Part shown: piece after piece, positions 37,515-49,500 of the stretch | Position numbering within the stretch: position 1 is the first letter of the stretch | Layout of the letters: the number at the start of each line of letters is the position of its first letter | Source of the DNA: Prinia subflava | Lineage: Eukaryota > Chordata > Aves > Passeriformes > Cisticolidae | Reading direction: 5' to 3' | Length of the DNA stretch: 64,000 nucleotides | Assembly (NCBI RefSeq): GCF_021018805.1 | Contig: NC_086283.1 | Span: forward strand, 57,613,775 to 57,677,774 | Program-made: the position numbers and the translations under genes | Notes under the pieces: generated by a model | Databases searched by the model: none | Told to the model about the DNA's origin: nothing | Seen by the model: only the letters and a program-made list of their open reading frames with translations

Positions 37515-37525
37515 TTAGCAGGCCC
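37515..37525 (-). CDS. RBP4A: Purpurin last coding exon (11 nt)
   Basis: Acceptor TTTCTTTCCAG, then GGGCCTGCTAA. With the G left over from exon 5 it reads G-A-C-stop, giving the expected LQSGAC end. It is easy to miss, and reading on past the exon 5 donor gives a false longer C-terminus. Confidence 0.95.
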
Positions 37526-40500
37526 CTGGAAAGAAAGAAAAGTAAACTTTAGTCTGTGTAAGTAAATTTGCAAAGTGCTTTAACAGCCCTTAAGTCCCCA
37601 GTGAAGCTGTAACTGCAGCCTTCCTAGGGTACTTCTGCATCACAGTACAAGACTAAGATGCAGGGTGCAGAAGCTGCTGTTTGCATTTCCCTGTGTCTGT
37701 TGGCACAGACGCGGGCAGCCTTTCCCAGCTGGCAGTGGGCTTTGGGCTTTCCTGAGCACCCTGCAAACCAGCTGCTTCCCTCTGCCACAGGGCAGAGGCG
37801 TGTGGGCAGGGATGCCCATGCCATGCCCTCAGCCTTGGGTGATGCCAGTAGTGGAGGACTGGCCGATACAACAGCATGCTGTTCACGAGGTTTTAGCTGC
37901 CATTCCTTGTCCCACAGTGTGGAACATATGTGTTATGTGGCTTAGTAAAGGGTCAGCTTCCAGGAAAGGCAGTGAGATTGTGAAGGGTGTGGGTGCTCAA
38001 CTGCCAACAAAGAAGAATTTCTGCCTCCTGCATAGCCCTAAAAAAGTATCTGCCCATTTCATGGACAGTATTTGAACTAGAGGATCAATTCCTGTACCTC
38101 CAGAAAAATGTTCTCAAAATGGGCTTTAGACATGGTCTGTCTGCATGTATGTGGTGCAACTGCTGACTCCCATTGCCAGCAGACACAGTCAGAAATGCTG
38201 CTCAGAGACCCTCAGTCCTGCTAGTCAGACCACACAGGACACAAGTCGTGATGGAACTTAGGAGTGTGAGAGTGGTCCTTCCTGGAGGCACCTTCTCATC
38301 TTTTCCTGGAAGACACTGCACAGACCTAAGGTAAGATGCTATTAAGGAAGTAGCCAAGACTACCTTCCAAGCATTTCCAAGTGCAGAAACACTGGCTTGC
38401 TGCATCCATCCCTGTCCTGTCTACTATGGTTACAAGGCTGATCTTCTGGTAGTGTACCAGTTTCAACATACAGGATTCCTGTAAATAGTAACCTTAAGGC
38501 TGCAGAACCAGACTGTAGCAGGCTCCTGTCCTTGCATGGATTTCCCTTTGTAGCTCTTTCCCTGTTATATCCAACATGAGGAAAAGGTTGCTAAGACAGA
38601 ACAACTGAGTTTGCTGTGGTTCTGTCACATTAACAGCAAACGCAATCACCTACTGTGCAACTCAGTGAGCTTGCTAATTCGCCCGAAGTACCTGACTGAA
38701 GCACAGGCTGGAACTGGCCAGACATGCAGATTTCTTCCTGCTTCTGGCGCACAATGCGCTGGATGGCTGGGGGCAGGCCACGGGGGTTGCGCGAGAAGAT
38801 CAGGGAGTAGCCGTCATCACAGGAGCCATCCTCCTTCAGGCTGCGGCAGGCATAGGTGATGGCATAGTTATCGTAGTCAGTGTCAATCACCCAGTAGTTG
38901 TCCCCTGAAACATCAGAACACACAGGTTTCACACAGTGGACACAACAGAGCAGAGGTGGATCTGTCAGCAGGGAGATAGCAAACTTCACATGGCAGGGAT
39001 AGCTGTCCAAAAGATAATAGTCATAATTGTGTCACACATCCAGCTTATCTGCACACCATGAGGGGAAGATCTAGGACAGGTACAGGGCATCTTGAGACCA
39101 TGATTTTCCCCATGATGCTCAGTGCATTTTCACCTTTTTGCTTCTTAGGCTAGAAGTATTAGGAGGTCTAGGATTTTCTAGGTTTTCATTATAACAAAGA
39201 CAAAATATCTCTTTATGTTGCTTGCTCAAGCATGGTAGAAGGAAGGACATACAGTACAGATTACATTTCTTATACAGGAAGCCTCAGTAAAACATTCCTC
39301 CTGTTTTCTAGCTTTGCTCAACTAAGTTCTTTTTGGTGTGGCTTATCTGCCAGTACTAAGGGAATGTATTTCTTTCTTACACAATAGAAGTCCTCCCTAA
39401 CTTCCCCAAGTTCCCCAACTGGAAAACTGCAGCTGTGGGAGGCTTGGGCACAAAGAATGGGCTTTGAAGGACATGTAACTGAGGTTCAGCACGAGCAGTT
39501 TCTGAAAGGTAGACTTGAGTTAACAGCTCCATTTTAGTCCTGCTGTGTCTGTCTGAGGAGAAGTGCGTCTTGTTGCTGGGGTGCAGCTGTGGGTTCACAG
39601 GTCTCCTCTGTTTAGCTACAAGGAGTGCAAGGATGACTGACCTCAGCACTTTTATAATGCCCACAGTGGGCCCCAGGAAGTATGGCTTCCCTGGTTGAAC
39701 ACCACACTTGGCTGTACAAAACCCATTGTGTGCAGCCCAGTGCCTCTAAGCCTCCTTGTTAACATATATAAGTGTATAAGACAGATCTCTGGGGAGTCTC
39801 TGGATGCCTCCCTTTCTGTGGAGATAAAATGCACTGCTCAGATAAAGCATCCTCCCCCAAGAAGGATGTTTCGTCTTCACTTGGAGCAATCTGAGCGGAA
39901 TTATTTTTCTTGCTTATATATCAAAACATATATACATCTGGACAGCTGTAAGCAATTGACTAGTGTTGGAGGCTGGAGAATTTTACTCACCTCCGCTGGA
40001 GAGGTAGCTGGCCAGTCCCTGGTAGGTCATATACATTTTTGCTGGAGTGGTTGGGTCAGGTACTGTGTACTGAGCAGCCATGTCAGCACAGATCACCCAG
40101 AAACTGCAACGAGATCCATAAGATCCAAGGTAAAACCTGGCAGCCTGACAGCTTCAAATGGGTGTCCTTCTCAGGACTGGGGCACAACTGCCCCAGGCAT
40201 GGGCATGGGCTTTCTTAATGCAAAGTCTCTGTCTTTGAGTAATGCAAATCTGTGAAACCCCCCAGACACTGCCAGGGATTGCTGCTGCTGTCTGGTCCCC
40301 AACTCTGCTGTATGGCTACGCTGTAGATGGGGCAGTGCCCTGACCCTCCTTCAGTTCAGTAAGATTTTGTCCCCCATTTCTGTACAAGCTGGCAGCCACC
40401 AAGCACAATAATGAACGTTGTTTCTTGGCTCCCTGCTGGCAGTCTGCAGGGTGAGCTCACCTGCATTTGGGCTCTTTTGGGGTCAGTGGCAGTGCCCCAG

Positions 40501-43270
40501 GAAGAGGCAGGGAGTTGGCTTTCCCCTGTCTATCCCTTCCCAGCAATATGGGCACAGGAATGTCTGTTACTAGTACAGTAGTAGTTACAGCCCCTCTGCC
40601 AAGCCAGTGAAAAGCTGCCACACAGCCTTTGAGAACCCTGTGGATGCCCATTTGTTCCAATGCCCTTCTCTGTTTGGTATCTGTTTGCTTTGAAAGCCAT
40701 CCACATTTCAACACTCAATTGTCAAGCATTACTTGGATTTGTGAAACAGTGGAAGGGTCTTCATGCCCTTCCTTGCTCAGTCTGCACTTCCCCTTACCCT
40801 GCCTTTGCAGAAATAAAATTTGCAGTAGCCTTAAGACTCCACTTGTTTTCTGAAGAGCCCTTTCAGGCATCTTCCCTCTTGCACAGTATGGCACACCTGC
40901 AAAACCTCATTTGCCCATTCCCAAAATATCTTGGAGTGCTGCACTGTTAAGATGTACAAGATTCATAGCCATCTGCTAGTGCTAGCATAATGGAAGCCAC
41001 AGATTTTATCTTCTGCACTCAGAAAGCTATTTAATCTCTTTACATGCTGTAATTCCTTGTAGTAATCATGACCAATAGACACCAAAACTCTAAGCTTCCT
41101 GCCATCTGTCCATTCAGGCATTGCAATTACATCTAAGAGTTAACCACAGGTTTTCCTCAGAAATCTGTTCAACACTGTGTTGTGACGTCTGTGAAAGTAA
41201 TGCTGCTCTCCTTCCCCTGAGCCTCTCAGTGAAATGAGAGATCTCCTGCCCTCACAGTCCCACAGCCTTCATGAGCCCCTTTACTTGCTTGCAATTAATA
41301 TATCTAACCACTCCATCAATCAAGATTTGACTTAATAATTGACTTTATGCAGTAGTTTTGTGATGGACCCAAACCTGAGCAAGGCTGTGAGGAAACTGAG
41401 GACTCAAAAGTGTCTAACCTCTAGCTTCCAATCTAATACTTTGGCTAAACTTCCCTTTTTGATGAAGAAAACTCAGCCATGTTGTGGGTTCAGGATAGAT
41501 CATCATTCATGTCCCCCTCATCCGGTATGTCATGACAGCAGTTAGGGCTGAAAGTCAAGAGAGCTCACCCAAAAAGCTTCACTCGGCCTTTAGAGGATGC
41601 TGTCATTGTGCCATCTTCCTCCACAGTGTATTCAGCAGAGATGTTGTCCTGAAGGAAAAGGCCTTCTGGATCCTTCTTGGCCAGGGCGTACCATTTCCCT
41701 GCATACTGTCATGAAAGTGTAGTAATATGTGGATTAGCCACCATGGTAAAATTAGCACAAAAATGATTTTGTGATCAAAGTCCCTTTCTAACTGCCCACT
41801 GCCTGATAAATGCCAGTCTGGGTTTGGGTGGGAATATAGCACACAGATCCTGCAGTGCTGCCTAATGAACCCTTGCCTCTGTGCCAGATTGAGTGGGTCT
41901 AGCAGCTCTGCACTGCTCTGTGTGTGTAGACCTTGTCAAGGGAGACATTCCTGTCACAGTGTCCCCACATCAAAAGCATCTCCCATCCTAAAACCTCAGA
42001 CTGGTTCTTCCCTGTTCCTGTTCAAGCCCCTTCTCTTCAATGGAGTACCACACCAAATCCAACAATATCAAATCACAGGCATAAAGACTGTAGCGAGCTG
42101 GCTGGAGGAAATCTCTGTCTCTTGTGGCTGCCACAGGCCACAGTTGATCTCTGATGGGGAAAAGGGTCTACCCAGCAAGGCAGAAAGTGAAGATTACATA
42201 CTAAAAACAAGGAGAGGGTGTGTTGGGGTGAGTAACAGTAGAGAGAGAAGGAATGAGATTAAGGGGAGGAATATATTAATGAAAAAAATGGGCTCCTGAA
42301 GATGTACAAGGAGTATCTAGTAAAATGAAAACAAGATCTTAACAGGTGACTGACAGACAGGAAGACCCTTAAAAGTTAACACTATCAGAAGAAATGTTGA
42401 GAAGAGCAAGAGCTAGCTGTGTTAAATTTGATTCTGCAGTGAAGCTAATGATATCTGTCAGGTAAGTTATGTGCATAAGCCTGCAAGGCCGTAATTCCCA
42501 CATACAGGAACTTGAGTGAAAACTTTGACTTTTTAAAACTGAGGTATTCCCAGAGCTCTCCCTGGACATGACTTGTTTCCAGTAAAGCCAATCTTGTAGA
42601 GAGAAACTGCTCACCACACCCCAGCTGTCCCTGGAATTGTATTTGCTGACCATTAGTTAAAATAGGTACTGACACATGTCTGGACTTTTCCAACAGCAGG
42701 TTAGCCCTCATTTTCTCCTCAGAAACACAAATGATGTGTTTAAACAGGAGTCAGTGTTCAGCATACCAGACTAGGTAAAATTTCCATTTGCTATGACTCC
42801 CAAGAATGACTAGTGGTGGATGCAAGTACCCCAGGGCTTGTGCTTGAGCTTCCTCTGTGATGCGGATCTAAATTGTTCCTTTCACAGAACTGCTCAAAGC
42901 TCAGAGTTGTGACAAGCTAACAGAAGATGAGCTCTAGTAACATCCCTGGATTTCAAGGCCAGTTTTACCAAAATGTTCAGAAGGTTAAATGTACTGAGAA
43001 AAGAAAACTACAGAAACAGCAGCAGCAAGAGAGTATATGAAAAGGGTTAACTTTTTGGTGAAGAACTCCTTTAGATGAACAAAATTAATAACCTGGAAAA
43101 ACAGTTTATATGTAAAGCTCCTTCACATGTACTATTGAAGTAACCATAATTACCCTTTTTGGATCAAAATTGTCTTTCACAGAGAAAGACTCCACTGCAC
43201 AGGTCTGAGCTAGGCTATATTCAACAGTGTAGAAGACCGAGGCCAGGAAAACATACTGTGCGTACTTCAT
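37515..43270 (-). CDS. RBP4A: Purpurin, secreted photoreceptor lipocalin (retinol-binding)
   Basis: Complete gene. Coding exons: 43270-43154, 41705-41569, 40103-39991, 38904-38692 and 37525-37515, in total 591 nt, 196 residues plus TAA. Residues 1-23 look like a signal peptide ([20 protein letters not shown]); the mature chain starts near QTCAV. Lipocalin signatures are in order: [14 protein letters not shown] (block 1, G-x-W), then [20 protein letters not shown] (block 2, TDY), then [12 protein letters not shown] (block 3, Arg). The end is LQSGAC. It matches chick purpurin nearly residue for residue as I remember it. The family is related to plasma RBP4. Purpurin is described as made by photoreceptors, secreted into the interphotoreceptor matrix, and binding retinol and heparin. 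The intron just before the start leaves one A between the junction and the ATG. Symbol note: also called RBP4L in fish; the exact avian symbol is from memory. Confidence 0.96.
38692..38904 (-). CDS. RBP4A: Purpurin exon 5
   Basis: Acceptor GATGTTTCAG (exon from 38904), donor CAGTCAG|GTACTT (38692). 213 nt, encoding lipocalin blocks 2 and 3 and most of the C-terminus. Locally GC-rich compared with the flanks. Confidence 0.97.
39991..40103 (-). CDS. RBP4A: Purpurin exon 4
   Basis: Acceptor CGTTGCAG|TTTCTGG (40103), donor AGCGGAG|GTGAGT (39991). 113 nt, [16 protein letters not shown] through GLASYLSSG. Confidence 0.97.
41569..41705 (-). CDS. RBP4A: Purpurin exon 3
   Basis: Acceptor CAG|TATGC (41705), donor TTTTTGG|GTGAGC (41569). 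137 nt, from [17 protein letters not shown] through [10 protein letters not shown]; carries lipocalin block 1. Confidence 0.97.
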
Positions 43271-43271
43271 T
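43154..43271 (-). CDS. RBP4A: Purpurin exon 2, start codon and signal peptide
   Basis: Acceptor GTCTTGCAG, exon from 43271, ATG at 43270-43268, donor AAAAGG|GTAATT (43154/43153). The coding part is 117 nt, 39 residues: signal peptide, then [18 protein letters not shown]. Confidence 0.96.
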
Positions 43272-44161
43272 CTGCAAGACAAAAGTAAACGTGGGGGGTT
43301 ATTTCATGCAGTAGGTGGAGGTAGCTAGTGCTACAAGTGCATCCACATAATTTTAAAACTAGTTTCTTTCCATACAAAGTAGACAACCAACTCTTCTGCT
43401 GATACTGAGTCATTGTGGTGCCTAAATTCAGCCAAAACTGAACATCAGTGGAAATTATTTTGGAAGAGTATTTTGCTTGCCAGTGGTAGTAATATAGTTC
43501 ATTGTAGTTTTGTATTATAAATCCAGCCAGACTACAGATAAGGTCAGTAAGAACTGGTAAGAAATGGAAGTGTTATGAATTTTGTTTTCACGGGAATAAA
43601 AATGTTCTGATGAGTACTGTACATTGTCAAGATGATGTTTCTAATTATTTCACAGTGAGCGTCCACTTTGCTTTCAAATCAGCAAAGCTGTGTTCTTTAT
43701 CACCAGTTGTCCTTACCAAAACAGGCCTTTCCTAGGTGCCCACTCTGATGGCAAGATACACCTTGGTATTAGCTGCGCTCTAATCATTCCTTCAACAAAC
43801 ATGACAAATAATATTAATTTTCTGGAGGCTTGATCTGTCATTGCATCATAACCACTAGGTGCCCATGGCTGTTTTTCTCCCTGGGTGTCCCAGCTCATCC
43901 ATATCCCAGTATATTTGTTTCTCAGACTTCAGGAAGAGAGAACTTTCATGATACATTCTTGCAGAGTATTTGACACAGAATACCTGTCCTGATGCCAAGA
44001 TAGAGCACTGGTCTAACCCTAGCACCATCCAAGCTGAGCTACCAACCCAGAGCCCAAACATCCATGCAGCTACACTAGGCTGTTCCTAGCTGCCATGCAA
44101 GCAACATTTCCCCTCTGAGAAAGATGCCAGTCTGATCCACCTCTGCTGAAGAGCGACCTAC

Positions 44162-44235
44162 CTGCTGAGTAGAGATGTTGGAGATCCTTCAGACTCCTCT
44201 GCTTCAGTCTTTGTGCTGCAGGTAGCAGGAGAGTT
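44162..44235 (-). other. RBP4A: Purpurin exon 1, non-coding leader
   Basis: Ends at donor CTCAGCAG|GTAGGT (44162/44161). The 5' end is inferred from the TATA-like box about 30 nt upstream. There is no ATG in frame with the coding exon. Confidence 0.65.
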
Positions 44236-44260
44236 TCGTGTCAATTGCCCTCCAGCTCCC

Positions 44261-44268
44261 TTTAAATA
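44261..44268 (-). promoter_or_regulatory. Purpurin TATA-like box
   Basis: TATTTAAA on the minus strand, placed to start transcription near 44235, in front of a good donor site. Confidence 0.6.
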
Positions 44269-44325
44269 AGGAATCTGCAAAGTCACTAATTGGTTATTTT
44301 TGCTTGTGTGCCTGAATAAAACACT

Positions 44326-44366
44326 TAATCTTGGATTATCCATTATGTAAAAACCAACTGTAATCC
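44326..44366. promoter_or_regulatory. CRX/OTX-type site cluster upstream of purpurin
   Basis: TAATCT (44326-44331), GGATTA (44333-44338) and TAATCC (44361-44366) lie 60-100 bp upstream of the TATA box. TAATCC is the core bound by K50 homeodomain factors such as CRX and OTX2, which drive photoreceptor genes. The motifs are seen; binding is inferred. Confidence 0.5.
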
Positions 44367-45796
44367 TCACACTGGTGGGTCTGACTGCTATACTAATACA
44401 AACACAGCTTTTACATAATGGAAAAAGCTGCCCAGAAAGCTAATAAATCTGATGATTTGATTGTACCACTGCTTTGTCTTATTGAAGTCTTTCTGCTTCT
44501 AACACATGTTAGGAGAATAAGCACAGAGCATTAATTAGAGAAACACTTGGACTCTACACACACATCTGCGTAGGCACGTGTTCAAGTTTGACAACTTGCA
44601 TGGAGCAGGTACATAATTAGCTCCTCTCATACCTGCATCATCAGATTAAGGTGATCCTTTCAAGTAGGAAGATATGTATTACCTACATGGAGGAAGAGAC
44701 AAAACAGTGCAGAAATGTAGTTTGGCCTTCACACTCGTATCAAAATCTTGGGAGTCCTCAGTTCTCCTGTGCAACGAAACATTTTTATGTGCATTCTTCT
44801 AGCTAATTTTGTCAACATTTCCAGTTACTTAAATACTACAGCTCTCTCTTTCCCAAAATGCTCTTTCTAGTAGCCTTTTATGGGAATACAATACATCTGA
44901 AAAGACAAGGCAGAAATCTCTAAAAGAGTGCTTTTGGCAGCAAACCATGTCTGCCATTCTCAAGTGCCCAAAGAGGCTGCTCGTCAACCTTTTTTCCCAG
45001 TCTCACCTGGAAGATCTAAGACTTCAAACATTCAAATAGGAGTTGGCAGTACTAGCACTTGTTCCTCTGCATGCTGCATGCTAAGTGCTGGGGACCCTTG
45101 GACATAACCACTAGGGACAACCCTGCAATTCCTTTGGCGGCAGCCTAGGATGTCCTGAAGCATTTGATTCATATCCAACAGATCAGAATCTGGACTTCCA
45201 GAGTGAGACTAAAGCCTTCTGGATGTTTTGGGCTTGCTCCAGTGACCACTTACCATCTCTTGTCCAGGACTTCCTGAACAGAAGCACACCACCCTGTAGT
45301 TGGTTGTTTCCCTGAACTCTGTTGCTTTCCAGGCATCTTGTTTAGAGCTGCCCACTGCCTGGGAAAAGCTGTCCTTGATGCAAGAGGCAACTTTGATTTG
45401 GCCTCTGTGCAGCTTCCATTTACACTTTAGAGGGAGGCAGTGGTGACTGAATCTATCCTGTTCATGCCACTGGCGTGTCTTCAGAGGGCATGTCCACTCT
45501 GGAACAACCTCATGGTAACTGGGACTGCTTGGACACTTAAAGAGTCTCATAAAAAGTAGCTTCTTAAACTGCTCTTCAGGGCTAGACACCCATTAGATTT
45601 TAAAAGGAGTGACACGGAATATGAAATGTTCTCTTTCACCCTGATGTGGGGATTTTACAGAGAACAAACTGCAGCGTTTTCTGTAAATTAGAAGGCTTTC
45701 AGACACTTATCACTTCATCTGTTTCCAACAAAAGAGATTAGTTTATGTCCATGTGAGACACAGGTGATACTCAAAGCCATGCTTAGATGAACCACT

Positions 45797-45813
45797 TAAT
45801 CCCCTAGGGATTA
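45797..45813. promoter_or_regulatory. Inverted pair of CRX/OTX-type sites
   Basis: TAATCCC and GGGATTA separated by CTA form a 17-bp near-palindrome, 1.5 kb upstream of the purpurin promoter. The geometry would suit paired homeodomain binding; this is inference. Confidence 0.4.
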
Positions 45814-46525
45814 GACACATGCTAATAATAGCTAATCACAGCACAAGATTTTGCTTGGTGAGCATAACATCTGTCACTGAATTATTTGCTGTTTAGAGCA
45901 AGAAGAAAACAGAATCAAATTTGCCTTCAATTTTGCAATGTTATGGCCATTTGTTCTGGGCATAGGGGAAAAAAGGGAGGAATCAAAGCACTGAAACATA
46001 TTCCTGGGCTTGTTGAATTTGAAGTAACATGAAACAGATTTTATAAAAACAAAGATGCCCTACCGGGTTTGGTTGTCAAGGAAGATACTCAAGAGCCTGT
46101 CCCAGACTTGCTCACGAAAACCGGCTGGTTTTTAGTAGAAGAGGTGGCCTGACCATTCAGTGTACTGAACTTATCACAAGGGTAACTGGTAGTTTTAGTA
46201 TGCAGATGAGATGGTTAATCTTATCTTCTTCCCTATCCTGTGAAATACAGCACCAGCAGTTCCAGATTTCCTGCCCCTAGCAGGTCCTCCTTTTGCCTCA
46301 TTATTGGAATAAGCGTTGGGTAAACTGCCTTGGGAATTACTGCAACTGCACTGCCATCTCAGATTTAGTGACTTGTGCTGCTAGCTCAGCTGATAGCACA
46401 GGGTGGGAGCTCTAAACATGCTCCTGCATCAGGCATTGAGCTCCCTGCTGTCCAGTGGGTGACCAAGTTGTGGGTTTGTTTGCCAGGGCACTGGAGAACA
46501 GCCACACGCACCTGCATTCTGAGCC

Positions 46526-46563
46526 TCTGCAGTGGTTATTGACAGCTTCTGCAGTGGTTATTG
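46526..46563 (+). repeat. 16-bp direct repeat, 22-bp period
   Basis: TCTGCAGTGGTTATTG at 46526-46541 and again at 46548-46563. Confidence 0.9.
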
Positions 46564-49500
46564 CACCATGAGGGCACTTGATCCTAGCTTTCGATCTAAT
46601 TTATGCTGCTGATGCTGGGCTATTTTTTTGGGGATGTCACACAGCAGGGCCTGCATTGCTGCAGAACACACATCCCAGGCCCAGGCTTGCCAAGGGCTTC
46701 GAGGAAAGTGATAGTCTGCTCCACTCCTTTGTCGGGGCAGGACGCAGGAGAAATAAGGCTTCCCCACAGTGGGATGTCACATTTAGGCTGTGGACATAAA
46801 GGCTTTCAGTTTCTGTGACTTCTACTCAGAAACATGGATCTTTTCCAAGGAAGTGAGTGGTGCAATACAGATGAAGAGGAAATCATTTGAAGTTTGATCT
46901 TCTGTGGTTCAAGGGCAAGATTCTTGGGTGTGTTATATAATTAGGTTAAAAAGGCATCATAAATCACTGTCTTAGGACTTTCAAGACAATATTCAAATAC
47001 GTCACAGCTTTAAATGACGGGAATTGAGAGACAACACTCCCTTCTGAAAAATGATACTGTAATTCTTGCTGAATGTATTGACTGACAATTGGGTCAGAGC
47101 AGAGTCTCACATGTTCCTCTGCACAAAACACATCTCAGAAAAATCTTATCACCCTGTTTTCAAGTGGAGCTGAGGGCTGCTCAAAGCAGGAGAAGTCAAG
47201 AAGTCTCAGCCTCTCTGTCATGATGGGCAGTCAGCCTGGGGGGGAACAGTTTTCTGAGAGCTACTTACAAGAGCTTGTCAGAAAAAGTTAAGTTCCAGCC
47301 TCTCTTCCAAACCTTTCCACATACCTTGCTGCCTTGGTAGAACAGGGTGAATGCAGAACTAAGATGGCTAAGATCTCTCCTTCAGTGGGATTTTACCACA
47401 CAATGATCTGCTGGCCAAAGAAGCAAGTTTAATGTTTTGTACCATCTGCTGGTTTCTGCACAACTGTGTGGATGGTGGTTGCAGCTTGGTCGGTGAGCTG
47501 CTCGATTTCCTCCCCCAGCCAGGGCAGTGGCTAAAAGGCCTGATGTTAATCTCTACCAAAAGACCATTCAGGCTTGAAGCAACCTCATGAAAAAGAGAGT
47601 ATTTAGAGCCATGAGATAAAAGGACAAACTTTTTGTTTGTCATTTTCTAGTACTTACTATAAGGCATATTGTTGACATCTCTCTATACATATCTAACATT
47701 TACTACTACTGAACGGATCCATTTCTAGACATTGGCAGGTTTATTGATTTTAGTTGCAACATTTGTTTAAAGATAATATATTTGCCTTTTTTATGGTAAG
47801 CTGCCAGGTCCTGGGGGGCAAAGACCAGCCCTTTCAGCACAAGAAGAGTGGAGGATCTGCCATTTCATTGTGGACAAGGAGGGAGGCATCTGCAAACAGG
47901 AAAGGAGCTCAGTTCTCTGGAGATGGAAAGGTCTTCACACTTGAAAAGGTCTCTGATATATCTCTATGGCCTGATCCTATTATTCTCTTGGGGGAAGATG
48001 AGAGGAAGGAGATTGACAGGAGATTGTTTCCTTCAGGCATGGGTAGCCTTTCCCACATTTCGAAATGAGGTAACAGAGCAGAGTTAATTTAATCCCTGGT
48101 GTTATTCCCAGGGTGTTTTACAAAAAGCAGGAGGCACAGAGGTTGTATGAATATCCCTGAAACCATGCATGTAACGTTTATTCTAAGTCTCTTTTCTTTT
48201 CTGTTCATGCAACAGAAACAGCTTTAACACAAAAAATGCAGGAATAAATTTATAGGCTCTAACTGGTTGCAAAGCATGATGTAACATGAGACTAGCTGTC
48301 CACATGTTTCAGACAGTAAATTCTGCCTCCAGATTATTGCACCAGATTACTCCAATGGGATATATACAGCTCCTTACGTAGCGTGCATCTCAAGGTGCTT
48401 TACAAAAGTGATACTGCTGGCACAGAGCTTGAGTAGTTATAGGTAAGCCAGGATGTGCATGCCAGCCCTGATGATGGATTTAAAAGCTAAAACCAGAAGC
48501 ACAAATTACAAAAGCCAAGGAAATCTGTATGTGCATGCAGTCAAAAACCATTAGCCAGGCACCTGGCCTTAGTAGGTGTTAGAGGACACAGTTTCCATGT
48601 GCAACAGAAGGTGCAAAGAGGGAAGATTTAGGTCAGAGCACCTTTCTGCACTCCAAACACAAGTCTGATTAGTGAGTCATAGAGCTAAGAGAATAAGCAA
48701 AGGCTTTCACATACAACTGCACTTCAGATTTCTATATTTTCTTCTTCTGCAGGAGAAATGGATGGAAGTATGTAGTGTAGGGGAAGAGAGGTGTTTTCTA
48801 AACTGTCAAAAATGACAGATTTTTTTTTTAATGGAGGATTTTTTTGTTTGTTTTATGTTTTAAGCAGCTGATCTTTAAAGCTGCAAGACCTTAGACAGCC
48901 TAAGTCTTCCATGGACATGTTTTCACCATGGCACTCTTCTCATTACTTACACAGAAAAATGATTTATTTTACAGACAAGCCCAGAAGTTCCAATCAAATC
49001 TCAGAGTCCCACAACATTACCACCTCTATAAATTTACAACTGGACCTCATCCTGAATATCAAGCTTACATCTGCTTCAGACTGGGCAACAAGCTGGAAAC
49101 TCTGGAAATTGCAGGGTTGCCTCAGAGAGAGAGGCCATTAAAAATACCACCACTGCAGCCGCCTCTGCTCCTGGAACTGGACACTAAACATCCCTCTGCC
49201 TACATGAAGAGAAGGAAGAGGAGGCAGGTCGCAGTGTGGCCCAAGATCATCAAAATCTCTGCAGGACTTACTGCAGTTCTGTACCTGCAGGTCTGGCATG
49301 GGGAGCTATGGCCACTCATGCCAGCACCAGTGAAACTCCTGCATGACCACTCCTGCTGCTGGTCTCTGGAATATGAGTACTCGCTTCCTCTCTGCTGCAG
49401 CCTAGTGTCTGCCAATGCTGCAAACCTCTTTATACTGTTCTGACAGGTGCACTGAGACTACACAGACACTTACAGCTTCATCTTGTGATTTTTTGGCTTG

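Larger units (their letters stand above)
37526..44161 (-). other. Purpurin introns
   Basis: Intron 1 is 44161-43272, intron 2 43153-41706, intron 3 41568-40104, intron 4 39990-38905, intron 5 38691-37526. All are GT-AG. Open frames inside them have no family signature. Confidence 0.9.

Noticed and set aside
38630..38691. Purpurin C-terminus read through past exon 5
   Set aside because: A good donor GTACTT and an 11-nt exon at 37525-37515 give the known LQSGAC end.
45209..45589. 126-codon minus-strand open frame
   Set aside because: No family resemblance, no splice or promoter context, and a length expected by chance.
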